Assembly (NCBI GenBank): GCA_029783825.1
Contig: JAREIK010001718.1
Coordinates: 3,042,898-3,106,897 of the forward strand
Direction of reading: 5' to 3'
Source: Sapria himalayana
Taxonomy: Eukaryota > Streptophyta > Magnoliopsida > Malpighiales > Rafflesiaceae
Length of the DNA: 64,000 bases
The notes beneath the pieces were generated by a model. It saw only the letters and a program-made list of their open reading frames with translations, was not told the origin of the DNA and did no database searches. This document shows, piece by piece, positions 1-10,711 of the stretch. The number at the start of each line of letters is the position of its first letter. Positions within the stretch are counted from its first letter, which is position 1. The translations under genes were made by a program, and so were the position numbers.

Positions 1-40
<40 letters not shown>
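1..40. repeat. (TA)n microsatellite
   Basis: Uninterrupted TA dinucleotides from the first base of the window to about position 40. The array may extend to the left of the window. Confidence 0.95.
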
Positions 41-45
<5 letters not shown>

Positions 46-1715
46 TACAAATATATAAAAATTCATTTTAATAAAAAATTAGAAAATAAAGAAATGATAA
101 TATATTTTAATATATATTAGACTGATTTAGTAATATATTATATGGATCAACAAATTATTTATCATATTTCTTGTACTTACATACATGTCGTAAAATATAG
201 TGATTGAAATGAAAAATAAATATTTGATTGAGATGACTCGGACACTCCTATATATAAAGTATATTTCGAAATTTTTTTGGATAAAGATGGTTGAAATAGT
301 AATTTATCTTATCAATTGAATAATTTTTTCTATTTTTTCTTTGTTCATACCTTTTTAAATTTTATATCTTTGAAAAAAGTTATGTAGCTTATCTATCAAA
401 ATTTTTGAATATTTTTGTTTTGTCCTCTTTTGATCTCCATGATGAGGCAAATTGACATCTATGGTTTTGAATTATATTTTTCTTGGATATTTTAGTGTCT
501 AAAGAAGATATAAGTATTTTCTTTAGTGGGCAAGATATTTGAGTTTACTTACAAGTTAAATGTTTCCATCAAATACTTAAAGTAAAGAAAAAAAGGAAAG
601 GAAAATGTAAGAATAAAAAATAACTAATTCTAACACACTTCTCATACCACTACTAGTATATGAAAGTCCAAAAATACCTAGATCAGAGGAGAAACACACT
701 ATAGATATAAAAAATTGAAGTCTTTTATAATCACAACACTATCAATCATCATCCCTGCATGCAACTCTTAGACTAGCGATAGGATATAAGCTTCCATTTG
801 TTTGAACCACGGATGCGACAGGAGTAATGAAATTCAGTGGAGCAAACGTTAGCTGTTTCAACAATTGCTTTGCTTGCTCTTTGCTAAAGGAGATTTTGTT
901 TATTATTTCTCTATTTTATATGTTTTCAATCAGCATGTTTTCCATGTAATTTTCAGTAGGCTTCATGAGCATGTCATTTTTTGTGGCAAAAATCACACCA
1001 AACCTTGAGTTTGTAATCTTGGTGATGCTGTATATATAGAGAATTATAGGCGTCATCAACATAAGGCATGGAACTTTCCACCAGTCCAATTATGATAGTA
1101 ACATCCTGTATCATACTTCATTGAGGAAATTATGATAGTTATCTTGGTTTCTTGATATATAGTAATTATGATAGTTATCTTGATATATAGTTATCTTGGT
1201 GATGCTGTATCATACTTCATTGATGATGCTGTATTATGATACTTTATTGGTGATGCTGGATATATAGTAATTTTTTTTGCCAATTATGATAGTTATCTTG
1301 GTTTCTTGATGTTGAACTTTCGAAATTGTTTCATTGAGGAAAGGATGAGCTTGAAGATGTAACATCCTGTATCATACTTCATTAAAATTAACATTTATAC
1401 TAGCTAAAAAATTGAAAATTCATCAGTTTTTCACTTTTTTAATGTAATTCCAATCATCTGCCTTCTACTCAGTCATCACTGAATAATTCAAGACCCTGCC
1501 ATAAACTTGTGAGAATATGAAAATACCCGGTGACAATTTTCACCTTGATATACATCCCCAAGTTTGAGTTTTAAATCATATAGTTGGGTCTGGCTGATTC
1601 CCAAAGTTGTAAATCTCTTATATTACTAACCATGCTATTATCTTGGTATTTTCAGTATCCCAAACAGCATAACCAGCATCAGTTTTTTCTGGCTTTTAGT
1701 CTTTAGTGTTTCCAG
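41..1715. other. AT-rich non-coding DNA, no gene seen
   Basis: No long open frame and no family recognised. The only structure I see is the cluster of short local repeats at about 1090-1390, listed separately. Confidence 0.6.
1090..1390. repeat. Cluster of short direct repeats
   Basis: Phrases such as AACATCCTGTATCATACTTC (near 1100 and 1359), ATTATGATAGTTATCTTGG and GGTGATGCTG recur two to four times in about 300 bp. The order is shuffled, which suggests repeated slippage or local duplication. No coding sense is seen. Confidence 0.75.
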
Positions 1716-2345
1716 TTAAATACTAAATTTTCTTTTTCCCTCTAATATACATTCCGATAGAATGTGACCACCTGAGAAATTGTACTCATTGAGATGAATT
1801 GTGCTGATTTGGACAGAATGAGAGAGAGATTCAGCTGGAAGGCTAGATGAGTTGCTGTTACCAGCCTGAGTTTTGGCAACAAGAGTATGGGTTGATTCTG
1901 AAATTTCTGACATGGTAATGAGTAGAAATAGAATCAATTAGATGAGCGCAAAAGAAAGGACAAAGTCTAATTATGTTGGCTCTTATACCATGAAGGATGA
2001 ATGGTTTCAAGTTAAGAAATTAGGGTTTCTAAAAATCAAAAGACTACATAGGAGAAAATTCCAAATTAAGAACTCATTAGGTTTTCCAAATACTATCTCC
2101 ACAAAATTAAATTTTGAAGCTCCCGAATTAGGGCCTTGGAGAGCCTAATTTTTTGCTTCCAAATTTTGAAACACTAAATCTATCACCAAGTTGTTATTGT
2201 AGCCGGTAAAGAATAGTTGAACTGGGGTTTTGCCTAAATTCATAAATGGGCAGACAAAAACCCCAAGTTCGAAAATGTCAGAACAAACCTGGTACTTGTT
2301 GGGCCGGGGTTTCTTTATCATAATTGTAGCCAAAATTTCAGTGAC
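1716..2345. other. Unassigned region with short open frames
   Basis: Short open frames of 60-75 codons occur on both strands. Their translations match no family I recognise. The sequence contains several 'attagggttt'-like phrases that resemble untranslated or gag-leader sequence of plant LTR elements, but I cannot support a call. Confidence 0.3.
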
Positions 2346-2391
2346 TATATGAGAAATTAGGTTTTGGCATTAACTGTTGTTGAAATCACAG

Positions 2392-2522
2392 TCTCAGCTG
2401 GCGTGCCGAGGATTTTGGTGTGCCAAATCATATTCAATTGCACGCAGTTGAATATGCGACAAATTCAGCTGGCGTGCCGGGGGTTTTTTATCCAATTGTA
2501 TGCAGTTGACATGCGAAAAATT
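2392..2522. repeat. Two-copy tandem repeat, ~60-70 bp unit
   Basis: The phrase TCAGCTGGCGTGCCG occurs near 2394 and again about 69 bp later. Each copy is followed by a variant of CAATTG(C/T)A(C/T)GCAGTTGA and ATGCGA. The second copy is about 10 bp shorter. Confidence 0.8.
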
Positions 2523-2624
2523 CTATTATTTTTATGAATTTTTATCTTCTGTGTCAACAATAAGGGTGGTGCACAGTGGATGGGTCATTCTCTCTCTAGG
2601 ATTTACGATTCTAACTTGTATAAA

Positions 2625-2651
2625 TACACACACACACACACACACACACAT
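2625..2651. repeat. (CA)n microsatellite
   Basis: About 13 CA units in a row. Open frames crossing it encode only alternating Thr-His or Cys-Val and are not genes. Confidence 0.95.
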
Positions 2652-2977
2652 CCTTGAATCTTGTTCCCTAGTGTATGACGCTGATATCATATTACAAATT
2701 GATGTGAAAAAATAAAAATAAACAAAAATTAACTTTAAATAACAATATAACATAATTTAAAATAACTCAATTCAACTAAATACAACTTAGAAATATAATA
2801 TACATAAAAGTTTCTTATATTTGAGATAAAATGTTTGGGACAATCTATAAATTTATGTTGTTATTATTGAAAAAAATATAGGACAAAGTAAAAAAAAAAA
2901 GCAAATTCTAATAATTGGGATCTAACATTCTCAGTTTAACCAAATAAGAAATATTAAATTGAGAATGAATAAATAAT

Positions 2978-3750
2978 AAATCAATAATATTTAAATACTA
3001 TGAAATACTCAATCAAGGAGGATATACTATACAATCTATCATGGTCAATGCCGAAAAAAATGTTTTTTAAAGTTGTTCAATCCAGCAAAACAAAAATAAT
3101 AGAAGAAAAAAATAATGTTAGAGTAAAATTATTTAGAAAAATATTTCGCATAATAATTTATTTGAACATATTGAGTAAACACATGATAGGAATAAAATAT
3201 CAAGTTAATAATGTTATAACTAAAGACTTAAGATATTGTAATATTGAATATTGATGAAATTTTTCAATGTAGAAACTTGCCCAATTTTTAGAAAATCTAT
3301 ATAACATGATTGACAACTACCAGTGCTCCCTATGTGATTGGTTTCATAATTGTAAATAGATTGGTAATTGTGCTAGCATATGTAATATTGCAAAGAATTG
3401 AGTTTACTCAAATTTAGAAGTAGCTTTTTATTACTTAAGAAGAAGATGTGATCCACCAAGCTTTATCAATAATATTCAAACATAAAGTGAAATACCTAAT
3501 TATGAATTAGATAATAAACAATCAATTATGATTAATGCCAAAGAAAATATTTTTCTAAATCTTTCGATCAAGCAAAACAAAACTACTATAAGAAAAAAAA
3601 TAATTTTAGAGATGAGTTATTTAAAAATATATTTCATATAAAGAATATTATTTGGATATTTAAAAATAGATGGAATAGATGATAAGAATAAAAAATCAAG
3701 TTGAATAATATTATAATCAAGGACTTTTAGATAATTTATCATTGACTATA
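2978..3750. repeat. Diverged direct repeat, two copies about 485 bp apart
   Basis: Copy A (about 2978-3255) and copy B (about 3465-3750) share the same order of phrases: ATCAATAATATT, then GTCAATGCCGAAA / TTAATGCCAAAGAAA, then CAGCAAAACAAAA / AAGCAAAACAAAA, ending in AATATCAAGTTAATAATGTTATAA-like sequence. By eye the identity is about two thirds. The 84-codon open frame in copy A (3000-3254) is not conserved in copy B, so it is unlikely to be coding. Confidence 0.65.
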
Positions 3751-3877
3751 ATTATTAAAGGTGTGCCACGGGTTTGCTTGAAGTCCATGCTCCATTAGGT
3801 CTAGACAAAAGTATCTTGCCTCGCCTCACTTAAGGACTAATCACTAACTATATTATTTTTGAAACCGTTTCCTCATC

Positions 3878-4340
3878 TAGAGGTGTCAAGTGGGCCGAGT
3901 GACATGAGCACGACACAAGGCACGACCTGATTGAGCCGTGCATGGCTTGACACGGCACGGCATAGTCTAGAATCGTACCTGGATTCTAGACCCGAGGCAC
4001 ATGCCGTGCTGGGCCAGATGCTACCATGCCTTGTGCTAGGCTAGGCACGCCCCATGTGCCTAGCATGTTGGCACGGTTCACCGGCATGGTAAACTTTATT
4101 CGGGACTTGGAGATCAGGAACTGGGAAGTGGGTGCAGTTTACTTGGCCCATGCCCGACCAGCCCGATACCATTAAAAAAAAAGAAAATAATTATCACAAT
4201 TTTTTTAGAAAACCGGAATCACACACACGTGGAGATACCCGGCATGTGGCTGATCCTAGCAGGCGTCATGCCAGTGTGTGTGCGTCCCATCACCCGTGCA
4301 TGTCCACGCCATCTAGGTCGCCCCATCGGTCAATCTAAAA
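3878..4340 (+). mobile_element. hAT 5'-end fragment, diverged subfamily
   Basis: The fragment begins TAGAGGTGTCAAGTGGGCC, the terminal repeat of the main hAT family in this window. It continues for about 250 bp in GC-rich DNA with repeated GGCACG/CGTGCC words typical of hAT subterminal repeats, inside an AT-rich background. The inner part resembles the fragment at 36322 (both have TCTAGAAT near 80 bp and a CGGGAC(C/T)T phrase near 230 bp). No matching 3' end or target duplication is found, so I call a fragment and the right limit is approximate. Confidence 0.65.
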
Positions 4341-4404
4341 ATGTTTAATATACCACTATATTATGCCGCACAAGCACACATGTCTATATTATATACAATA
4401 GTGT

Positions 4405-4625
4405 TCACGATACTGCACACACCACCAACACGCAATCACATGCCTTCACACTACTTCACACACCAACACACCACACAACTGTGCATTTCTGTCTGCACAG
4501 ATGCATGCATTCACGCTACTACACACACCACAGTCGCACACCAACATGCAATCAGACACATTCATGATATTTCACACACCAAAATGCCACAGTACTGTAC
4601 ACTGCACTTACTCATCTATCCATGC
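4405..4625. repeat. CA-rich two-copy repeat, ~105 bp unit
   Basis: Copy 1 starts near 4408 (CACGATACTGCACACACCAC) and copy 2 near 4513 (CACGCTACTACACACACCAC). Each is followed by AACA(C/T)GCAATCA(C/G)A and a CACACACCAA block. The His/Thr-rich open frame over this array is a by-product. Confidence 0.7.
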
Positions 4626-4689
4626 ATAAGTCTTTTGTTAAAAATGTTCAGCAACACAATTCTTTTCTCTAGGATGAGGTAACATTATC

Positions 4690-5925
4690 TATGATATCAT
4701 GGTTAAATAAAGATATAGAAATTAAAAATAATTGAAATTCACAACTAATTATGAAAAGTGAAACTTAAATTCTATAATTAAAGATATAAAAAAAAACAAT
4801 ACAAACTCTGCCAAGGTATCTCAACAGCTCTGTTCAAAATTTGTTTTTTAGACAGAATAAAGTTGGCATCACATGTCATTAAATATATATATTTTGGTTA
4901 CCTTAGGGCTCAAAAATGATAGAAATATTATTTTCATGAGACAAGAATTTTTTTTGTTAATGTGGATGTAATATTATTTGAGATGAATATTTCTTTAAAG
5001 ATTCATCCTCGATGAATATCCATAGAGTCTGTGACAATTGGAGACTTACCATATTCAAATGTGAATTCTCTTAGAATTAAAGTTGAGCACGATCTAATCA
5101 TGGCTATTACAACTATGATTTATCTCTATGACTAAGAATATATTTCATGATATTCCTTTGAGACTGACTCTTAATATAATTGTCTATTATGTTTGGAATC
5201 TCTCTTTAGCGTTGCTCTATAAAACATGATTGTTAGTCTAATTGTAAAGAGACTGATGTTGGGAGATTAGCTATTCTAAACTTGAAAACATCCATTTGAC
5301 TAGTATTTTTAGAAAATACTTGTAGGTACATCTTCTCCATCAATCATTTTAGTTGAGAAGTATAACTTGGTCCTTTTAATTATTTTATAAAAGAATTTAA
5401 CAAAGTGTTCTATTCATCATATTTCGCATGTACTTTCATATATTTGTTTTGGAACTAAATATTCTAGTTTATTGTATTTGCTTGATGAGTCAAAGGTTCT
5501 AGGTCTAATTTTTAAAATGATTAATTATCTAAGTTATCAACAAACTATGTCATATAATTTAAATATAATTAATTTTAATAAAACTTGGGCACTTGTTAAA
5601 ATCTCTTGCAAAGTCTTATGCTAAGGTGTCAATGAGTGTATATCATTAAAATTGGGCTTGTTAGAAATGCAAATCACCTTAATATCAAACTTATAAGTAA
5701 AATTTTTTTTGGTTGCATGATATAGATTGCTTGTATGCAGTATTACAAGTGGTTATGTTGACTATAGTTGGATTATTTATATTTCTCATTGCTTGTATTC
5801 ACGATGATCTTGAGTAGGTGTTACTAGCATGATCATATATTTTTAATTATGAAGACTATAACTATGATGTAGATTGCAAATGATATGGTATGATCTTTAG
5901 AGTATTGTGTAGTTTCTTCTTATTT
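4690..5925. other. AT-rich DNA upstream of the copia remnant
   Basis: No open frame of note. From about 5600 onward the sequence may be badly decayed copia polymerase upstream of the YVDD motif at 5969, but the frames are too broken to show this. Confidence 0.35.
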
Positions 5926-5929
5926 TCAT

Positions 5930-6430
5930 CAATCAATCTCAAGTTGACATATTATTTTTGTATTAGCCTATGTGGATGACATATTTATTATATATGATGG
6001 TTAGTTTGATATCACTTTGTTGAAGAAGTTATTTGATATAAAATTTAAAATCGATGGTTTGAAAATTTCAAATATTTCATGTATTGAGATTGCATTTTCT
6101 GGTGGAACTATTACTCTTTGATTGAAAAAGTATGGGTCATTTAATCCTTCTTGGTTTGATTTATTATGTTGTAATTATATTGATTCATCACTTAATTTTC
6201 ATATGAATTTGTTTGCTGAAATTGAAAGCACAATTGATTTTTTTAGATATAAGAGGATTATAGGAAAATTTAATTAACTAATAATCAACATATCAAGTAT
6301 TACTTATGTTGTTGATACAATTAATTATTTCATATATATTTGTCAATAAATTCATGTTGGTGTTCTTCATATTTCCACATATATGAAAAATATTGTAGGA
6401 GTTGAGAAATACTACACATGTAAGTGCAAT
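5930..6430 (+). pseudogene. Ty1/copia reverse transcriptase remnant, copy A
   Basis: Translation gives AYVDDIFII at 5966-5992, the copia form of the reverse transcriptase YxDD catalytic motif (YVDD at 5969-5980). After it come degraded equivalents of the copia order: a 'LKKLFDIKF' segment, a 'GIEIA' segment, and the RT to RNase H connector ('YKRIIGKFN ... SITYVVDTINYFI'). Several stops and shifts interrupt it. In the family this enzyme copies the element RNA into DNA in cytoplasmic particles; here it is dead. A second copy of the same stretch follows directly. Confidence 0.8.
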
Positions 6431-6435
6431 TGCTA

Positions 6436-6802
6436 TGTTTGTGGTAGTTTATATGAATGATCTAATTTTTATATAAGATGATTAGTTTGGTCTCTCTGAT
6501 AAAGTTCATTCATATAGAATCTAAGATGAACAATTTGAAAAGTTTTAGATATTTTTTGAGTATTGAGATTGCATATTCTAATAAATATGTTACTCTTTCT
6601 TTGAGAAATTATATACTAGATGTTTTTTCTTTATTTGATTTATTGTGATGTGTTCATATTGATTCATCACTTTATTCTAATATGAATTTACTTACTAATG
6701 CTAAAATGCTAACAACACAATTGGTTTTTTTAGATATAGGAAAATTATAAGAAAACTTAATTATTTAATAACTAATATATTAAATATTACTTATGATGTA
6801 AA
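6436..6802 (+). pseudogene. Ty1/copia reverse transcriptase remnant, copy B (left part)
   Basis: This repeats the sequence of copy A about 475 bp downstream: the GAGTATTGAGATTGCAT phrase, a 'TATTGATTCATCACTTTATTC' phrase and 'TTTTTTAGATATAGGAAAAT' recur in the same order. It stops at ACTTATGATGTA, where copy A runs on into CAATTAATTATTTC. That missing continuation is found about 6.9 kb away at 13697, after the inserted LTR element. Heavily degraded, with no open frame. Confidence 0.8.
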
Positions 6803-6936
6803 TGTTGAAGTTTATAAAAGTTATAATATTTTATTTTTTATTGATTATTATTTTTTTTAATTTATGTTTTGATAGGAATATCTAACTTGTGTGTTGTCCA
6901 ACTTATTTTGCTCTTTATATAAAGGTCATCTGTATA
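6803..6936 (+). repeat. Left LTR, first part
   Basis: Aligns with the first part of the right LTR (13508-13627): TGTTGAAGTTTATAAAAGTT against TGTGAAGTTTGTAAAAGTTA, and further on TATAAAGGTCATCTGTATA against AAAAGGGTCATCTATATA. Interrupted after 6936 by hAT E1. Confidence 0.75.
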
Positions 6937-7163
6937 TAGAGGTGTCAAACGTGCCGGGCCGGCCCGGCCCGGCACGAGGCACGGCACGGTTCGGCCGTGC
7001 CTGGGTCGGCCCGGCACGTTCTTAAATCTTGCTCGGGCCCGTGCCGTGCCCGAGTTAAGATAATCGTGTGCCGTGCCGTGCCTGGCCCGGCACGGCACGC
7101 CGGCACGGGTCCATCCCGTGCCGGTTCAGGCAGGCACGCGTGGCACTGGCGCCGTGCCACCCG

Positions 7164-7194
7164 TGGCGTGAGTCGTGAGTCACGACTCACGCCA
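7164..7194. repeat. 31-bp palindrome in E1
   Basis: Perfect 15-bp arms around a single central base: TGGCGTGAGTCGTGA (7164-7178), G, TCACGACTCACGCCA (7180-7194). It lies in the GC-rich 5' subterminal region, 40 bp before the hairpin at 7233. Confidence 0.9.
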
Positions 7195-7232
7195 TGTGAC
7201 CCATCGGGCCGTCCCCTGGCCCCCCCCCGGTA

Positions 7233-7278
7233 AAAAGACCGCGGGTCGGGTCCAAACAGACCCGACCCGCGGTCTTTT
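7233..7278. repeat. Conserved subterminal hairpin of family-1 hATs
   Basis: Arms of 20 bp match perfectly (7233-7252 and 7259-7278, core GACCGCGGGTCGGGTC) around a 6-nt loop. The same hairpin, more or less decayed, is present in E3 (24342-24379), E5 (about 32408), E6 (about 50490), the MITE at 18215 (about 18403) and the MITE at 56838 (about 57059). E4 keeps only the right arm clearly. Its persistence suggests a role in cis, perhaps transposase binding or RNA structure. Confidence 0.9.
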
Positions 7279-7369
7279 CTGCCGAAACCCGAGTCCAATC
7301 TTCCAAACGCCCATTGAAGTGATCCGAGCAAAAACCAACGGCAAAAAAAAAAAAAAATTCTAACTCCAC

Positions 7370-7442
7370 CGATTTTCAGCCCTTGGATTCACCTCCAACG
7401 GCTAGGGGGCAGAATCCAACGGTCCTTGTGATTCTGCCCCTT
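7370..7442 (+). promoter_or_regulatory. Conserved subterminal motif, family-1 hATs
   Basis: A block reading GGATT(C/T)...CTCCAACGGCTAGGGGGCA, then GAATCCAACGG and a GATTCTGCCCC phrase. TGGATTC and GAATCCA can pair. The same block stands at the same place in E2 (about 20064), E3 (about 24235, inverted), E4 (about 27040), E5 (about 32490), E6 (about 50600), and as a decayed form in E7 (about 55438). Function unknown. Confidence 0.7.
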
Positions 7443-7513
7443 AAAAATAGTAAAAAAATTCAAAAAATTAATAAAAAATTATCTTTTTTTATGTAAAAAA
7501 ACATTCTTTAGCC

Positions 7514-7520
7514 TATAAAT
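7514..7520 (+). promoter_or_regulatory. Putative TATA box of E1 transposase gene
   Basis: TATAAAT, about 290 bp before the transposase start. It is followed by a C-rich stretch and CCTATAACATTTATG. The block recurs in E4 (about 27173), E5 (about 32597) and E6 (about 50726), which supports a core promoter rather than chance. No transcript data are available here. Confidence 0.4.
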
Positions 7521-7803
7521 TCTACCCCTCTCCCTATAACATTTATGTTTTTCAAAAACATAAAACCTCTCAATACTTTCTCTCTCATACATAAACCGTG
7601 CATCTCTCTCTCGGGTCTCGTGATTTTGATATCGGCTTGAATTTTCGTGAAACTCAACTTGAGTTTTGAACATCAGAGCTTCCTGCGGTGCACCTTGCAC
7701 GAGACTGACCTCATTGCTTTTACCGGGTAATATACTTTATGTTTTTTTTGTACTTTCTCTCTCTAAAGCTTCTCTCTCTAGAAAAACTTACGAAAAATAA
7801 AAA

Positions 7804-9925
7804 ATGACAAATACACCTAACACGTATTTAAATTTGGAAAATGAAAATGTTAGTGTTACACAGACGTCCGTGGCTCCTGAAACTTTGGTTTCTCCTGTCG
7901 TCTCAGCCCAAAGTTCTAAAAAACAAAAAATTAGGAGGACTTCTGTAGTTTGGACTCATTTTAAAATCATAACACCAAAAAATGTTAGGGGTGAGGAACA
8001 AGAAATGACACAGTGTAAATATTGTATGAGACTATTAACATGTAAGAGTTCATGTGGGACTGGGCATCTTAAGAGGCATGCTGAAATATGCTCCAAAAAA
8101 TATGGACCATTAGATCCTAGGCAAACCCAACTTGGCACTATATTTTTTGAGACTTGGATCGAGTTCAGTCTCAAAGTTTACTCCCTTCAGTATACTCCAG
8201 CGAGTTGGGTAGGGACGGCATGGCTAGGCTCATCACATTGATGAGTCTTCCGATCAGATTTTCGGAAGATCCGAGGGTAGTACGCATCATGCAGACTTAT
8301 TTTCAGCCATCCTATCGTAGGATTCCTTGGTCCACATCTAGGAGTGACATACTAAAGATATATAAGTTAGAAAAACAAAAAATAATTAAGGAATTTTTGG
8401 CATTTAGTGGAGTGGTGTCCGTGACGTCCGATATATGGACATGTCACGATGATTCTTCTTATGCATGTCTCACGAGTCATTATGTAGATTCTAACTGGAC
8501 AATCAATAAAAAAATATTAGGATTCACTGAGATTCTTTATCCTCATGATCGCCCGGCCATTTTTGAGTGTATGATGAAAATATTTAGGGAATATAAAATT
8601 CAAAATAAAATTTTTAGTGTCACTTTCGATAATACTGCGAATAATGGAGTAGCGATCAATATGTTTGTTAGGAATATTAGATTCGCACCATTAGGAGAGA
8701 TATTTCATGTCAGATGCATGTGTCATGTTATTAACCTGATAGTTCAAGCGGGTATGAAGGTCTGTTCCCCCGCGTTGGAAAATATACGCAATGCACTCAA
8801 GTATATTCGCACTCCTCGTAGACTACAAGGGTTTGGTAATCTCTGTATGTCTGCGAATCTTAAGAAGAAGAAATTCCAATCGGATGTGAGACATCGTTGG
8901 AATTACACGTACCTGATGTTGGAATCATGTGTTGGATACGAACACGTGATATCCGACGACGTCAATAGTAAGAGTGGCGAACTTATTATTGACGACACTG
9001 ACTGGGCTTCAGGAATTTCATTTATGAAATTCCTGAAGATATTTTATGATACGACGAACATGTGTTCGTCGGTTTATACGCCCACCACTTGCATTGCACT
9101 CCGTTGCATATGCAACATTAGTAGCATGTTTAGGAAGAACGAGCGGACCCGACGCTTAGCCATATGGTTGCAGAGATGGAGACCAAGTACCTGAAGTACT
9201 GGTCCACCATTCCATCTCTTTATTGCCTCGCAGTATGCATGGACCCTAGGGCTAAGGTGGAAGGGGTTGAAAACACCCTGATTTTCATTTCCTCGTGCAT
9301 GAACCTGGAAGAGCCACATGAAGGGTTCATTTATGAGAAGTTGACAGACCTGTTCACATACTACGATACTAGGTATGGTGGTGGTAGTGAGACTGTGAGT
9401 ACGGACACTGATACCTTGTTCGGAGATGACGATTATTCCATTAACCTAACGAGGGGGAAACATAGGGGTGGACCTTCACATAGGAGCGAGCTGTCTCGGT
9501 ACTTAGATACCGATTACTGCTCAATCCTATCACCTTCTGATAATAAGAATCTTGATTTATTGCAGTGGTGGAAATCATATGAGTCCACCTATCCCGTGCT
9601 ATCTAGGATCACACGAGATCTACTGACTCCTCCGGTGTCGAGCGTAATATCAGAGTCTGCTTTTTATATTGTAGTGAACGTGATTTCGGATAGGAGATCG
9701 AGATTATGTCCAGATATGGTTGATGCCTTGGCATGTTTGAAGGATTGGGAGGAATCGAGATTTAGCATCGGTGATCGTGTTGAAGCTAAGACTGTGACAG
9801 ACACTGCAGTCGCATTCACATCCACTACGATGGCGGAGGAGTTGATTGCCGATGATGATGATCCATATGATACTGATCTTGATGTTTCGGCTGATGATTC
9901 TCATGATATGCCGCTTGACGATTGA
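7804..9925 (+). pseudogene. hAT transposase (E1), three single-base indels
   Basis: About 700 codons. Order of parts: a short N-terminal region; a BED zinc finger near residues 70-100 (CKYC ... HLKRH); the hAT catalytic core with SDIWT (near 8427) and VTFDN (near 8624), the positions of the first two acidic residues of the DDE-type site; and a C-terminal hAT dimerisation domain (LDLLQWW ... YPVLSRI ... SAF ... SDRRS), 9560-9760. The enzyme would cut element ends in the nucleus and rejoin them elsewhere. Comparison with E4 shows an extra T near 8154, an extra A near 8190 and one base missing near 9136; apart from these there is no stop. It is otherwise open, so it died recently relative to its relatives. 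Start chosen at the ATG shared by E4 and E5. Confidence 0.9.
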
Positions 9926-10605
9926 TACTCATCAGCTCTTTTTTTTCGATGTTTATTTATTTATTTTATTTATACATTTTGTTTGTTCTTTGTAGTTTGT
10001 ACCATACGTTGTGTTGAAACTTATACTTGTTTTGTTCGGACTATTGGTTTCAAAAGCATGAATGATAATTTTTCATTTGTGTAGTTTAATTTTTTTTTAA
10101 TTAAAATTTTTACTAACTTAATGTATTTATTTATTATTTTACGATTTAAATTTTATTTTAAAATTTAATAACTTTAAATTTTAATATATACTTAATAAAT
10201 TATAATAATAAAAAAAGCTAAACTTAATTGAAAAAAAAATTTTTTTTTCTAATATTTGTTTGTTTTATTTAATTTTAAATGTAATAATTTTTACAAAAAA
10301 TTATATTTTTTAATTATTACTAATACTCTAAAGTCTATACATAAACTTAATAAAAAATTAAAAAAAAATTTTTTTTCTAATCTGCCATTTTGGCATTTTC
10401 AGCCCGTGCTCGTGCTTGGCTCCCGGGACCCGGACCCCGTTTGAGCCGGTCCCGGGTTGCGGCTCCCGCCCCGCCCCGCCTGCCCTGCCCCTGCCTTGCG
10501 CCCGTGCCGCCTGGCCAAGCCAAGCCGTGCCCGCCTTTAACTCACCGTGCCGTGCTCGTGAAAAATGGGCCGTGCCGTGCTGGGTCGGCCCGTTTGACAC
10601 CTCTA
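9926..10605 (+). other. E1 3' untranslated and 3' subterminal region
   Basis: AT-rich trailer with a TTGTTCGGACTATTGG phrase also seen in E4, E5 and E6, then from about 10400 a GC-rich 200-bp end with CCCGCC/CCGTGCC repeats running into the terminal repeat. Open frames in the GC-rich part are low-complexity artefacts. Confidence 0.8.
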
Positions 10606-10613
10606 TCTTTATA

Positions 10614-10698
10614 TGATATTTATATTTTGATGATAATCAAGTTATGTAGTTATTTCAAGTTATTCTTTATTTAATTTTTATTTTCTTGATTTTGTACA
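10614..10698 (+). repeat. Left LTR, second part
   Basis: Continues the left LTR after hAT E1 and aligns with 13628-13700 of the right LTR, including TTTATTTTGTACA-type ending. It stops at the CA before the primer site. Confidence 0.75.
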
Positions 10699-10711
10699 TG
10701 ATATCAAAGTC
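10699..10711 (+). promoter_or_regulatory. Degraded primer-binding site (tRNA-iMet)
   Basis: TGATATCAAAGTC directly after the LTR, against the plant consensus TGGTATCAGAGC. Position and resemblance fix the LTR end and the plus orientation. Confidence 0.65.

Larger units (their letters stand above)
6937..10605 (+). mobile_element. hAT transposon E1, family 1, near full length
   Basis: Begins TAGAGGTGTCAAACG and ends CGTTTGACACCTCTA, a perfect 15-bp terminal inverted repeat. The flanking 8-bp duplications are TCTGTATA (6929-6936) and TCTTTATA (10606-10613), 7 of 8 matching. The right LTR of the host element gives the unoccupied site. Length is 3669 bp. Both ends carry 200-300 bp of GC-rich DNA with many CCGTGCC/GGCACGG words, probable transposase-binding repeats. 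The centre codes for a BED-finger hAT transposase (7804-9925). This is the best preserved member in the window. Confidence 0.93.

Noticed and set aside
4341..4682. 113-codon His/Thr-rich open frame
   Set aside because: It is produced by a CA-rich two-copy repeat. No start context and no family match.
6793..6802. 5-bp target duplication of the small LTR element
   Set aside because: GTAAA on the left and ATTAA on the right do not match. The insertion is supported by the copia halves instead.
6862..7363. Several overlapping GC-rich open frames on both strands in E1
   Set aside because: They arise from CCGTGCC/GGCACGG repeats. The same artefacts appear at every hAT end (18195, 26701, 31966, 50263, 56743) and encode Arg/Pro/Ala-rich noise.
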